This document shows, in pieces, positions 1 to 7,805 of a DNA stretch of 64,000 nt (position 1 is the stretch's first letter; the number at the start of each line of letters is the position of its first letter). A program made the translations under genes and the position numbers. Below the pieces are notes generated by a model, which saw nothing but the letters and a program-made list of their open reading frames with translations, searched no databases and had not been told where the DNA came from. Source of the stretch: Photorhabdus akhurstii (lineage in GTDB: Bacteria; Pseudomonadota; Gammaproteobacteria; Enterobacterales; Enterobacteriaceae). The stretch spans positions 146,356 through 210,355 of the forward strand of contig NZ_RCWE01000005.1 of assembly GCF_018448925.1 (NCBI RefSeq), written 5' to 3'.

Positions 1-390
1 ACATCAATCGTAGATAGTAATAAAGTTGAGCAGAAGTCTATTGTTCAGTTATGGCAGGATGATGATAAAGATTCCCGCGCTGAGTTCCATTGGCGTCTGA
101 CTCTGGTGCTTTCGGTACTGATTATGGCCATGATGGTTGTACCCTTAAGCGTGGTAAACCCGCGTCAAGGGCGAGTACTAAGCATGTTGCCAGCGATGCT
201 GCTATATCTCATTTTCTTCTTACTACAAAGTTCCCTGCGTTCTAACGGTAGTAAAGGCAAATTGGACCCCCTTATCTGGATGTGGTTGGTTAACGGGGCT
301 TATTTGACGCTGGCGTTGGTTCTTAATATTTGGGATACCTTACCGATGCGTAGGATTCGGGCTTGTTTCAAAGACAGAGGAGTAGCCTGA
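1..390 (+). CDS. lptF: LptF, C-terminal part (gene cut by window start)
   Basis: This is the last 129 codons of an open frame entering from the left edge. LptF is an inner-membrane subunit of the LptB2FG ABC exporter that pulls lipopolysaccharide out of the inner membrane towards the LptA bridge. What is visible is three hydrophobic helices: around WRLTLVLSVLIMAMMVV, then MLLYLIFFLL, then WMWLVNGAYLTLALVLNIW. A short basic tail (MRRIRACFKDR) follows. This is the normal end of the family. The TGA stop overlaps the ATG of lptG, so the two are translationally coupled. The upstream part is outside the window, so integrity cannot be judged. Confidence 0.9.
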   Translation, partial: TSIVDSNKVEQKSIVQLWQDDDKDSRAEFHWRLTLVLSVLIMAMMVVPLSVVNPRQGRVLSMLPAMLLYLIFFLLQSSLRSNGSKGKLDPLIWMWLVNGAYLTLALVLNIWDTLPMRRIRACFKDRGVA

Positions 391-1466
391 TGTTTGGTGT
401 ATTGGATCGTTATATCGGGCGGACTATTCTACAGACTATTCTGATGACGCTGTTTATGCTGGTATCACTTTCCGGCATTATTAAGTTTGTTGATCAGCTA
501 AGAAAAGTGGGGCAGGGGGAATATACCACTATTTCCGCGGGTCTTTATGCTTTGTTAAGCGTACCGAAAGATATTCAGATATTTTTCCCGATGGCCGCTT
601 TGCTTGGCGCTTTATTGGGGCTTGGTACGCTGGCAACCCGTAGTGAGTTGGTGGTCATGCAGGCTGCTGGATTTACCCGTATGCAAATTGCTGGTTCAGT
701 GATGAAAACGGCTATTCCGTTGGTGATCCTGACAATGGTTATTGGTGAATGGGTCGCGCCACAAGGTGAACAGATGGCGCGTAATTACCGGGCTCAGAAG
801 ATGCTTGGTGGTTCTCTGGTTTCAACAACTAAAGGTATGTGGGCTAAAGATGGGGACGATTTTATCTACATCCAGCGGATTGTGAGTGATACAGAGATTA
901 AAGGCGTCAATATCTATCATTTTAGTGATGATAAAAAACTACTCTCTGTAAAGTATGCAGCCAGTGCGGTTTATGATGAAGATAGCGACCTGTGGAAGCT
1001 TTCTCAGGTGGAAGAATCTGATCTGACAGACAGCAAAAAAATCACTGGCTCACAACGTATTTCCGCTGACTGGAAAATTCTCCTGACGCCAGAACAGTTA
1101 AATGTGGTAGCGCTTGAGCCTGAAGCACTTTCCATTAGTGGTTTATATCAGTACATCAAGTACCTTAAGCAGAGTGAGCAGGAGTCAGGACGTTATCAAC
1201 TGAATATGTGGAAAAAAATATTTGCCCCACTTTCAGTTGCAGTAATGATGTTGATGGCGCTCTCTTTCATCTTCGGACCATTGCGTACTGTGCCGATGGG
1301 GGTGAGGATAGTAACAGGGATCAGCTTTGGCTTCCTATTCTATGTACTTAATGAGATTTTTGGCCCACTGAGCCTGGTGTACAACATGCCAGCGGTTCTG
1401 GCAGCACTGTTACCAAGCTTATCGTTTCTTATTGTGAGTATTTACTTACTCCTTAAGAGACAGTAG
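390..1466 (+). CDS. lptG: LPS export ABC transporter permease LptG
   Basis: LptG pairs with LptF and the ATPase LptB to extract lipopolysaccharide from the inner membrane. The start chosen is the ATG overlapping the lptF stop (TGATG), preceded by the strong ribosome site GAGGAG. It gives 358 residues, against 360 in E. coli; an upstream in-frame ATG at 363 lies inside lptF and is unlikely. The protein opens with MFGVLDRYIGRTI and has three N-terminal membrane helices, a periplasmic beta-jellyroll-like region at about residues 130-260, and three C-terminal helices ending SIYLLLKRQ. A hairpin follows the gene. Nothing looks disrupted. Confidence 0.95.
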   Translation: MFGVLDRYIGRTILQTILMTLFMLVSLSGIIKFVDQLRKVGQGEYTTISAGLYALLSVPKDIQIFFPMAALLGALLGLGTLATRSELVVMQAAGFTRMQIAGSVMKTAIPLVILTMVIGEWVAPQGEQMARNYRAQKMLGGSLVSTTKGMWAKDGDDFIYIQRIVSDTEIKGVNIYHFSDDKKLLSVKYAASAVYDEDSDLWKLSQVEESDLTDSKKITGSQRISADWKILLTPEQLNVVALEPEALSISGLYQYIKYLKQSEQESGRYQLNMWKKIFAPLSVAVMMLMALSFIFGPLRTVPMGVRIVTGISFGFLFYVLNEIFGPLSLVYNMPAVLAALLPSLSFLIVSIYLLLKRQ

Positions 1467-1490
1467 TTTTTAGAAATCGGGGAACCATAG

Positions 1491-1521
1491 GGATAGGGTT
1501 TTTGGCTAAGAAACCCTATCC
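1491..1521. terminator. Hairpin between convergent lptG and ampH
   Basis: A long inverted repeat (GGATAGGG..CCCTATCC arms with a T-rich/A-rich inner part) lies 25 bp after the lptG stop and 31 bp beyond the ampH stop on the other strand. It is probably a shared bidirectional terminator, although no long U tract follows on either strand. Confidence 0.55.
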
Positions 1522-1551
1522 TGGATATCTCGATTTTACGACGTAAAAGAT

Positions 1552-2769
1552 TCAAGCTTGATGGTGATTTTTCGACAATGCGGTTACCAGTTGATTAACC
1601 CCCGTTGTTACACTACTGAACTGGCTGCGTTGTTTACGAGTAATTACCACAAACACCCCGATATTTTGTTCGGGGATCATTGCCATATACGTATTAAACC
1701 CCCCGCCGCCACCGGTTTTCTGATAAATACCCGGTACATCGCCACGGCCGTTCATGTAAACCCACCCAAGGCCAACGCCATCTGCCTGACCGGCAACATC
1801 CATCCCTTTAATTGAAGCCAGAGCGGAACGCTTAAAATAAATACCTTGTTCGCGACTCGCAGTTTGTTTACGTAACTGACTGTCTGATGATAAAAACTGC
1901 TGCATCCAGCGCTGCATATCTTTTGGCGTTGAATAAATTCCACCACTGCCTGCTGCTGCAATCGTATTAAGACACGGACTCGGCTTATAACTTTCCATCA
2001 AACGAGCACACTGAGAATGGTTTGGTGTCAGTGTAGTGTCTTTCATGTAATAAGGGCCAGTGATCTTATCGTATAACAAACGGGTGTATGGCTTACCTGT
2101 AGCCTTAGAGAGCGCATCTGCCAATAAATCATAAGCCAGATTAGAATAAGATGCTGTTGTGCCTGGTGCGGAGTCTAATTGAGCTGTCTTTAACCAAGTC
2201 CAGCGGTTGGCTTGTGTAGGCCAGACAAAAACAGGACGCCCCCATCTACCTCCCGGTTGCTCACGAGGTAAACCACTGGTATGGCTTGCCAGGTGGAATA
2301 ACCGGATAGGTTGAAGAGGGCTATACAGGGGGACTTTCACGCCATAATAACTATAATCCTGCAATGGATCGGTGGAGCGCAGAACCTCATCCTCTTCGAG
2401 CTTGATCATAACCTCACTGGTCATCAACTTAGTTAGCGAGGCAATACGAATGATTGAATCGGGTTTCGGACGGATGCCACTTCCCGGACGGGTTTCACCG
2501 AAACTGCGGTAAACCGTCTGATTATTATCAATCACCACCATCGCCATGCCTTGCGCATTGCTGCCGCTGAAAATATCCTGTGCATACTGATCAACCAACT
2601 GTGAAGCTAGTTTTTTAGTTCTCACATTTCCTTCGAACACTTCCCATTTCAATGGTTGTTTCTTCGGTTGCAGAAACTTTGCCGAATATGTTTTATCAGA
2701 AGAAGAACAGGCTGCGAGAGCCAACATCATGGTAGAAACAGAGAAGATCTTAAAAAACTGTTTATTCAT
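1552..2769 (-). CDS. ampH: AmpH-like D-alanyl-D-alanine carboxypeptidase/endopeptidase
   Basis: A 405-residue serine hydrolase of the class C beta-lactamase fold. The three active-site motifs are present: SLTK at residues 111-114, YSN at 208-210 and KTG at 351-353. Long stretches follow E. coli AmpH, such as RIASLTKLMTSE, REQPGG, YSNLA.DLLADAL and QKTGGGGGF, so I assign it there. AmpH is a periplasmic penicillin-binding protein that trims peptidoglycan peptides and binds beta-lactams weakly. Unlike E. coli AmpH, this protein begins with a lipoprotein signal: a hydrophobic stretch ending LALAAC, with Cys21 and SSSDK after it. It may therefore be membrane-anchored. There is no ampR-like regulator beside it. 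Confidence 0.85.
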   Translation of the reverse strand: MNKQFFKIFSVSTMMLALAACSSSDKTYSAKFLQPKKQPLKWEVFEGNVRTKKLASQLVDQYAQDIFSGSNAQGMAMVVIDNNQTVYRSFGETRPGSGIRPKPDSIIRIASLTKLMTSEVMIKLEEDEVLRSTDPLQDYSYYGVKVPLYSPLQPIRLFHLASHTSGLPREQPGGRWGRPVFVWPTQANRWTWLKTAQLDSAPGTTASYSNLAYDLLADALSKATGKPYTRLLYDKITGPYYMKDTTLTPNHSQCARLMESYKPSPCLNTIAAAGSGGIYSTPKDMQRWMQQFLSSDSQLRKQTASREQGIYFKRSALASIKGMDVAGQADGVGLGWVYMNGRGDVPGIYQKTGGGGGFNTYMAMIPEQNIGVFVVITRKQRSQFSSVTTGVNQLVTALSKNHHQA

Positions 2770-2834
2770 TTTGAATTGACCAATCAGGCATACTTCCGGT
2801 GAATACAGGAACAGGATAGAGAGACCAGAAACGG

Positions 2835-2927
2835 CTACTTATTCTTCTTAAACAATGCCATCAACGCACCAATGACAATGCCCAAAAAGATCCCGGCGCC
2901 AATCCAGCTAATAATCGTCATAACCAT
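2835..2927 (-). CDS. Predicted 30-residue membrane peptide
   Basis: A short frame starts at an ATG with GAGG six bases upstream and ends in TAG. The product is about 30 residues, beginning MVMTIISWIGAGIFLG and ending in the basic tail FKKNK. Almost the whole peptide is one glycine-containing hydrophobic helix (GxxxG-like spacing) followed by lysines, the usual look of a small inner-membrane protein. An internal ATG two codons later could be used instead. It lies upstream of ampH on the same strand, separated by 65 bp. I do not recognise the family. The ribosome site, composition and clean ends make it more likely real than chance. Confidence 0.5.
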   Translation of the reverse strand: MVMTIISWIGAGIFLGIVIGALMALFKKNK

Positions 2928-3201
2928 TTACCTCATAGCGAATTATCATGCTGAGATTATATAAGGTGATTATAGGTTGTCTATCAGCGTCAGGTGGTTC
3001 GGCTAACGATGATTGTAAAAACTGTCTCGGGGGAGTTGTTTTTTCTCTGTTATTGTAGAGAAGGCGCTATTTCAGGTGGAAAAGATATTGCTGTGTGTGT
3101 TTATTTAGAGCTTTTATGTTCAGTAATTGAACTCGCATGTGTGTTGAGAGATAGGTTTGATCTTTTTTTCAACACTTAAACCAAAGTTAGAAGGATAACA
3201 G
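2928..3201. other. Intergenic region upstream of leuX, no convincing gene
   Basis: About 270 bp between the small membrane peptide and the leuX promoter. A 61-codon frame at 2994-3179 has no ribosome site and no recognisable features. The stretch probably holds the promoter of the leftward small-peptide gene; nothing else is evident. Confidence 0.4.
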
Positions 3202-3229
3202 TTGCTAACAGATCGCTGACAGGTATAAT
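3202..3229 (+). promoter_or_regulatory. leuX promoter (-35/-10)
   Basis: TTGCTA at 3202-3207 and TATAAT at 3224-3229 are separated by 16 bp. The -10 box ends 29 bp before the first base of the tRNA, and a GC-rich GGCCC discriminator-like stretch follows it, as is common for stable RNA promoters. Confidence 0.7.
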
Positions 3230-3258
3230 GGCCCTCGTTTTCCGCATACTACTTCAGT

Positions 3259-3343
3259 GCCGAAGTGGCGAAATCGGTAGACGCAGTTGATTCAAAATCA
3301 ACCGCCTTCGGGTGTGCCGGTTCGAGTCCGGCCTTCGGCACCA
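3259..3343 (+). tRNA. leuX: tRNA-Leu (anticodon CAA)
   Basis: An 85-nt class II tRNA with the acceptor stem GCCGAAG/CTTCGGC, the encoded 3' CCA, the T arm GGTTCGAGTCC, a long variable arm, and the anticodon loop TTCAAAA reading CAA. It matches the enteric leuX layout. leuX is a well-known integration hot spot for tyrosine-recombinase islands, and integrase remnants begin 165 bp downstream. Confidence 0.96.
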
Positions 3344-3507
3344 TGACTATGTTCATAGCAGTTCATCAAAGTCCACTTATCCAAGAAAACTCCTTATAAA
3401 TCAAATAAAATAGTTTATCAAGGTCTATTATCGTCCGTTGCAATCCACATATCTGTGGGGGCATAATTGGGGGCATCTTCCGATTCGATTAATAATGTGC
3501 CCCCAAC

Positions 3508-3653
3508 ATGAAACTCAATGCCAGGCCAGGCAAATAGAGGCAGCAAAGCCAAAAGATAAAGCCTATAAACTCGCTGATGGTGGCGGGTTGTATCTGGAAA
3601 TTACTCCGAGAGGTTCAAAATACTGGCGTATGAAATACTGTTGTGGTCAATAA
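3508..3653 (+). pseudogene. P4-type integrase, N-terminal fragment with frameshift
   Basis: The translation contains ARQIEAAKPKDKAYKL then ADGGGLYLEI and SKYWRMKY, the N-terminal arm-binding domain of P4-family tyrosine integrases (DUF4102 type). The natural ATG is at 3508 (MKLNA), but a 5-bp tandem duplication, CCAGG at 3521-3530, shifts the frame. Removing one copy restores MKLNARQIEAAK. The gene then stops after about 45 residues at 3653, just before an IS5-type element, so the remaining ~350 residues are missing. Upstream, GGGGGCA repeats and their inverse TGCCCCC resemble integrase arm or leader sites. This dead gene marks the leuX island entry point. Confidence 0.8.
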
Positions 3654-3670
3654 AAATTGGTCACTAACTT

Positions 3671-4508
3671 AGATCCTGTCGTCATGAGAAATTTCGTGCA
3701 ATAGTAATCCCCCTTATTCCATCATAAGAGCTGATTAACCATGAGCACACCTGCACGCCGCCGCCACGATATTTCAGATCGCGTCTGGAACCTGCTTGAA
3801 CCTCATTTGCCGGGTCGGAAAGGTGCTTCGGGGCGTGTTGCTGAAGATAATCGACGTTTTATCAATGCCGTGTTTTGGATTTTATGGACGGGGCACCTTG
3901 GCGGGATCTGCATCCTGATTATGGCGACTGGAAAAATACCCATCGTCGTTTTTGCCGCTGGAGAGATAAAGGGATATGAGAAAAGCTGCTCGAACAATTG
4001 GTTAATGATCCCGATTTCGAATGGTTAATGATTGATGCCGGCCATATTAAAGTTCATTCCGATGCGGCGGGGGGCAAAAGCGGTAATCAGGATATGGGAC
4101 TTACAAAAGGGAACTCAATACAAAGATGCACTTGGCTGTGGATGCGCATGGTATGCCGGTCAGAATTGTTATTACAAGCGGTACCACAGCGGATTGTTCA
4201 CAAGCTGAGACCTTAATTGACGGATTTGATGCCGAGCACCTCTTGGCGGATAGAGGCTATGATAGCAACGCGATAGTAGAAAAAGCGGGGCAACAAGGCA
4301 TGCAAGTTCAGATCCCCAGTCAGAAAAATCGAAAGGTTGCCAGAGAATACGACTGTGAGTTCTACCGACACCGTCATTTAGTTGAAAATGCGTTAAGCGC
4401 TGGCGTGGTATAGCCACTCGTTATGCAAAAAACAGCGCGTCTTTTCTTGCAGCAGTACAAATTCGCTGTCTTGTTCTTTGGCTAAAAATATCATGACGAC
4501 AGTGTCGT
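3671..4508 (+). mobile_element. IS5-family element, degenerate
   Basis: Inverted ends are visible: CTGTCGTCATGA at 3676-3687 and its complement TCATGACGACAG at 4491-4502. Between them lies one broken transposase. The exact outer ends and target duplication could not be fixed by eye. It separates the N-terminal integrase fragment from a second recombinase fragment. Confidence 0.75.
3741..4496 (+). pseudogene. IS5-family transposase with several frameshifts
   Basis: The start MSTPARRRHDISDRVWNLLEP is typical of the family. The DDE core can be followed across frames: FEWLMIDA near 4017, MHLAVDAHGMPV near 4126, LLADRGYDSNAIV near 4240, then RHLVENA and finally IATRYAKNSASF to a TGA at 4494-4496. 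At least three lesions are visible. One G is lost near 3893 (ACGGGGCACC), a TGA replaces the expected TGG near 3978, and two more frame changes lie near 4110 and 4392. No active transposase could be made unless supplied elsewhere. Confidence 0.8.
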
Positions 4509-4817
4509 CTAGATTTCATGATATTTATATTTTTTTCAATTTAACCAAATTAGATAATCTGAATTATAGGGTATTGCTGCATCATGGCGTGTGGATAGGG
4601 AAATCCGCATCAAATGACTTTTTTATATTGGTTTTGCTCGTTTTTAAGTCCTTTGAGTGCTCAAGTGGCAACATGTTAACCCACTGAAAACCAAAATGAA
4701 TCAATAAATTTGAGAACAATCAGCTATGTTGAACTTCAAAGCAGGATCGTTCGGTTTTATGACACGTAAACCTTAATGATCACGAACTATCGATTTGTGA
4801 TGAATTGAAATGTATCT
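4509..4817. other. Non-coding remnant between IS relic and recombinase fragment
   Basis: About 310 bp with no convincing reading frame. A 69-codon frame spanning the IS end has no ribosome site or family resemblance. It is probably decayed integrase or island sequence. Confidence 0.35.
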
Positions 4818-5165
4818 TTGAAGACAGACGAGATATTGTACTTAAGCACTGAAAAAACCTTATCAAGACTCAAATGGGTTTTCCCTGCCCGTTCGACAAA
4901 AAGTAAGGTTGGGCATGACTCTGACAGAAAAAGTTTACGGGAATACGTTTGTCACGATGTGGGGATAGTCAAACTCGGAATCCATGACTTAAGAAGAGCT
5001 TTTGGACGTATTGCAGAAGAACTAACCTCCTATGCAGAAGTAAAACGCTTACTAAATCATCGCAACACTACTGACCTTACAGAACGGTATGCTGAACCTG
5101 ATCGAGATCATATTTATGATGCAGTACAGAAAAATAGAATTGCATATCATCAAGGCTACTTCTAA
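4818..5165 (+). pseudogene. Tyrosine recombinase, C-terminal catalytic fragment
   Basis: 115 codons carrying the end of a phage-integrase catalytic domain. GIHDLRR is the box-II H-x-x-R, EVKRLLNHRN matches the following LGH motif, and TERYAEPD contains the nucleophilic tyrosine. The N-terminal arm domain, core-binding domain and first catalytic arginine are missing, so this is a fragment and not a full gene. Its sequence style differs from the usual P4-integrase C terminus, so it may derive from a second integrase and not from the one starting at 3508. It ends 114 bp before the qat operon. Confidence 0.75.
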
Positions 5166-5279
5166 ATTGTATAATGCACAATTAGAATTGGCAAAGTATC
5201 CTCCTTTCAAACAAGGTTGAAATTATTAGCAAGTTAATCATTTGTGCGGAGAATATTATTGACTTAAAAGGAAATGTGT

Positions 5280-7049
5280 ATGTGGCCAGATGTTGAGTCG
5301 AATATTGACTATTTAAATTTTGGAGAAGTATCAAGTTTAGCTGTAGATATTTTAAAATCAAAAAATATGCTCCCAGTATCGATTGGGATTTTCGGGAACT
5401 GGGGCGCAGGCAAGTCATCATTATTAAAAATAATTGAAAAACAGATCAATGAAGAAGAAGATGAGGATATTTTAGTCGTCAACTTTGATGCTTGGCTTTA
5501 TCAGGGGTATGATGATGCTAGAGCAGCTTTATTAGAAGTGATTGCAACAAAATTAAATGAAGCAGCTCAAGGAAATGAGGATATTGTAGAAAGAACATTT
5601 AATCTCTTTAATAGAGTAGATAAGGTTAGGGCGTTAGGATTGACAATAGAAGGTATTGCATTAGCTCATGGCATCCCTACGGGTGGGATGGTTTCACGAG
5701 GCTTGGGAGCAATAAAAGATATATTTAGCAATGGTGTTAATGAGGATAATTATCAAAATACCATTGATACTGGGAAAGAAATAGCCAAATGCGGATTAAT
5801 TAAGGATAAAGAAATTTCCACTCCACCACAACAGATAAATTTGTTTAGAGAGGAATATAGTGGAATACTCAAAGACCTGAATAAGAACCTGATTGTATTT
5901 ATTGATAATTTAGACCGTTGTTTACCTCAGAATGCAATTCAAACTCTTGAAGCTATAAGATTATTTCTTTTTCTTCCAAACACAGCTTTTGTCATTGCTG
6001 CTGATGAAGATATGATAAGAACTTCAGTTGCCGAATATTTCAAAGGTACATCTGCAAGACATCATATTGATTATCTAGATAAACTTATTCAAGTTCCAAT
6101 AAGGGTGCCAAGGACTGGACTTTTGGAAATTAGATCATATCTTTTTTTACTTCATGCGGTAAATTCAGGCATAAAAGAAGATTTAATTGAGGATCTCCGG
6201 CTGGCATTAGAAAAATCACTACAAGAGTCATGGCATGAAGATCCAATGAAAAAGGAGGATGCTCTTAAGATTTTGCAATGCGAAGGGAATCTTGAATTGG
6301 CTCTTGCTTTTGATCAAGTAGACAGAATAGCACCTATTTTTGCAACATCACCAATAATTCATGGTAATCCACGTATCGTAAAAAGGTTACTCAACATTGT
6401 GAAGATGAGATCTAATATTGCAAAGAGAAGAAAAATATCTTTAGATGAAAACGTTATAACGAAGTTAGTGATATTTGAAAGATGTGCAGGTGAAGAAGCA
6501 GCTAACGCATTGTATTCGATGATCGATACAAATAAAAATTTCAAAAAGATCATGAGTGAATTAGAGCGTAAAAGTTTAGATGAGCTTCCCGAGTCAGTTC
6601 CTTCCGTATGGAGAAAATATGAAACAACAAGTGAGTTCGTTCTGAAATGGCTGGAGCTTGAGCCTAAGTTAAGCGATAAAGATTTACGCGCGGCTATATA
6701 TCTTTCTCGTGAAACAATGCCTGCGGGGCATTATGTTATTGGCCTTTCACCAAAAGCAAGAGATGCATTAAACGTATTAGTAGCAACAAAAAGAAAGAGT
6801 TCACAAGCTGCTTCGAGAGCATTAAAAGATATATCTAAAGACGAATTTATCCCTGTAATGGAGGGATTAGTTGAGCATCTTAGAAGTATAACTGAATGGA
6901 ATAGTCGACCAGACGGGTTTGCCGGTGCTGTATTAGTTGCTGATAACAATATAGAGGCAGCAAAAATACTTAAAAGATTCATCGGTGGTATCAATGAGCA
7001 ACCACATTGGATGAATATACTTATTAAAGATAAAACATGGAATAAATAA
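5280..7049 (+). CDS. qatA: QatA, KAP-family P-loop NTPase of the Qat anti-phage system
   Basis: A 589-residue KAP-type P-loop ATPase. Walker A is GNWGAGKSS at residues 39-47 and Walker B is VFIDNLDRC at about 205-214. The KAP signature NFDAWLYQGYDDARAALLE lies between them at residues 68-86. QatA is one of four components (ATPase, QatB, QueC-like, TatD-like) of a described phage-defence system; the exact mechanism is not established. I place the start at the ATG at 5280, seven bases after AGGA. The ATG at 5274 has only one base between it and AGGA. The gene leads an operon, with qatB nine bases downstream. Its AT-rich codon use fits the host better than the nearby fec genes do. Confidence 0.9.
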   Translation: MWPDVESNIDYLNFGEVSSLAVDILKSKNMLPVSIGIFGNWGAGKSSLLKIIEKQINEEEDEDILVVNFDAWLYQGYDDARAALLEVIATKLNEAAQGNEDIVERTFNLFNRVDKVRALGLTIEGIALAHGIPTGGMVSRGLGAIKDIFSNGVNEDNYQNTIDTGKEIAKCGLIKDKEISTPPQQINLFREEYSGILKDLNKNLIVFIDNLDRCLPQNAIQTLEAIRLFLFLPNTAFVIAADEDMIRTSVAEYFKGTSARHHIDYLDKLIQVPIRVPRTGLLEIRSYLFLLHAVNSGIKEDLIEDLRLALEKSLQESWHEDPMKKEDALKILQCEGNLELALAFDQVDRIAPIFATSPIIHGNPRIVKRLLNIVKMRSNIAKRRKISLDENVITKLVIFERCAGEEAANALYSMIDTNKNFKKIMSELERKSLDELPESVPSVWRKYETTSEFVLKWLELEPKLSDKDLRAAIYLSRETMPAGHYVIGLSPKARDALNVLVATKRKSSQAASRALKDISKDEFIPVMEGLVEHLRSITEWNSRPDGFAGAVLVADNNIEAAKILKRFIGGINEQPHWMNILIKDKTWNK

Positions 7050-7058
7050 GGAGATAAA

Positions 7059-7805
7059 ATGGGGACCTCACAGTCAAGTAAAGGACCTAAGAATGGAAAA
7101 GCCCTTGTCCCACCTTGGGCTGATCAAACTAAAAATGGCGAAAATCAAAACCTCAGTGGGTTTAGAACTTTGTTTGGTAGATTTGCACGTAACAGAGATG
7201 GTGCGGCATTGAAGGGCGCGTTAGGCCGTTATGCGAGACAAGTAACGGGAGGCGCTGAATCAGCCAATGCACGTTTAAGTAATATTGTCGGTGCAGGTGG
7301 TGGATTATTTGAATTGTTGAATGATGGTATTTCCAATGATTCGAATATGAATCCATTAGTAGACCTTGATAGTCTTAAAGGACTGCCATGTGAGGATGCA
7401 GTAGCAAAAATTGCACATTCATTATCAGAAGGTAGTGAAGATGCGGACAAAATACAAACAGCGATGAATGATGCTTTAGTCGAAGCATTAGACGGTAGAT
7501 CTACCTTCAATCCATCTGATATTACTGATGATGTGATAATAGAGACAATGATTTGTTATTTAACGGACAGTATTTTTCTACAAATCACGATGGATGCAGG
7601 TAAAGTTTGGAATAATGCTCAAACCGCAAAAGGATTACAGGTTGCCGAAAACTCATTGCATGAATTAATAAGTGCCACTGTAGATAACATAATGGAACCA
7701 AAATTAAGTAAAAATGTAAGGGCTTTTTCAAAAAAGGATATTATAACTATCCAAAAAGAAGTTATTACTGAAGTTTGGAATGAATGGAAAGGATATGAAG
7801 AATGA
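7059..7805 (+). CDS. qatB: QatB, Qat anti-phage system component
   Basis: A 248-residue protein with no enzymatic motif that I recognise. The N terminus MGTSQSSKGP..GKALVPPWA is the characteristic Gly/Ser/Pro-rich opening of QatB proteins. It is followed by a Gly/Arg/Ala-rich segment (GRYARQVTGGAESANARLSN) and then a mostly helical C-terminal half. A clear ribosome site (AAGGAGAT) precedes the ATG. The gene lies nine bases after qatA and overlaps qatC by four bases (ATGA). Assignment rests mainly on this context, between a KAP ATPase and a QueC-like protein, plus the N-terminal motif. Its role in defence is known only as required for the system; its biochemical activity is unclear. Confidence 0.85.
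   Translation: MGTSQSSKGPKNGKALVPPWADQTKNGENQNLSGFRTLFGRFARNRDGAALKGALGRYARQVTGGAESANARLSNIVGAGGGLFELLNDGISNDSNMNPLVDLDSLKGLPCEDAVAKIAHSLSEGSEDADKIQTAMNDALVEALDGRSTFNPSDITDDVIIETMICYLTDSIFLQITMDAGKVWNNAQTAKGLQVAENSLHELISATVDNIMEPKLSKNVRAFSKKDIITIQKEVITEVWNEWKGYEE

Noticed and set aside
2994-3179. 61-codon frame upstream of leuX
   Set aside because: No ribosome site; it is cysteine-rich and low in similarity to anything recognisable.
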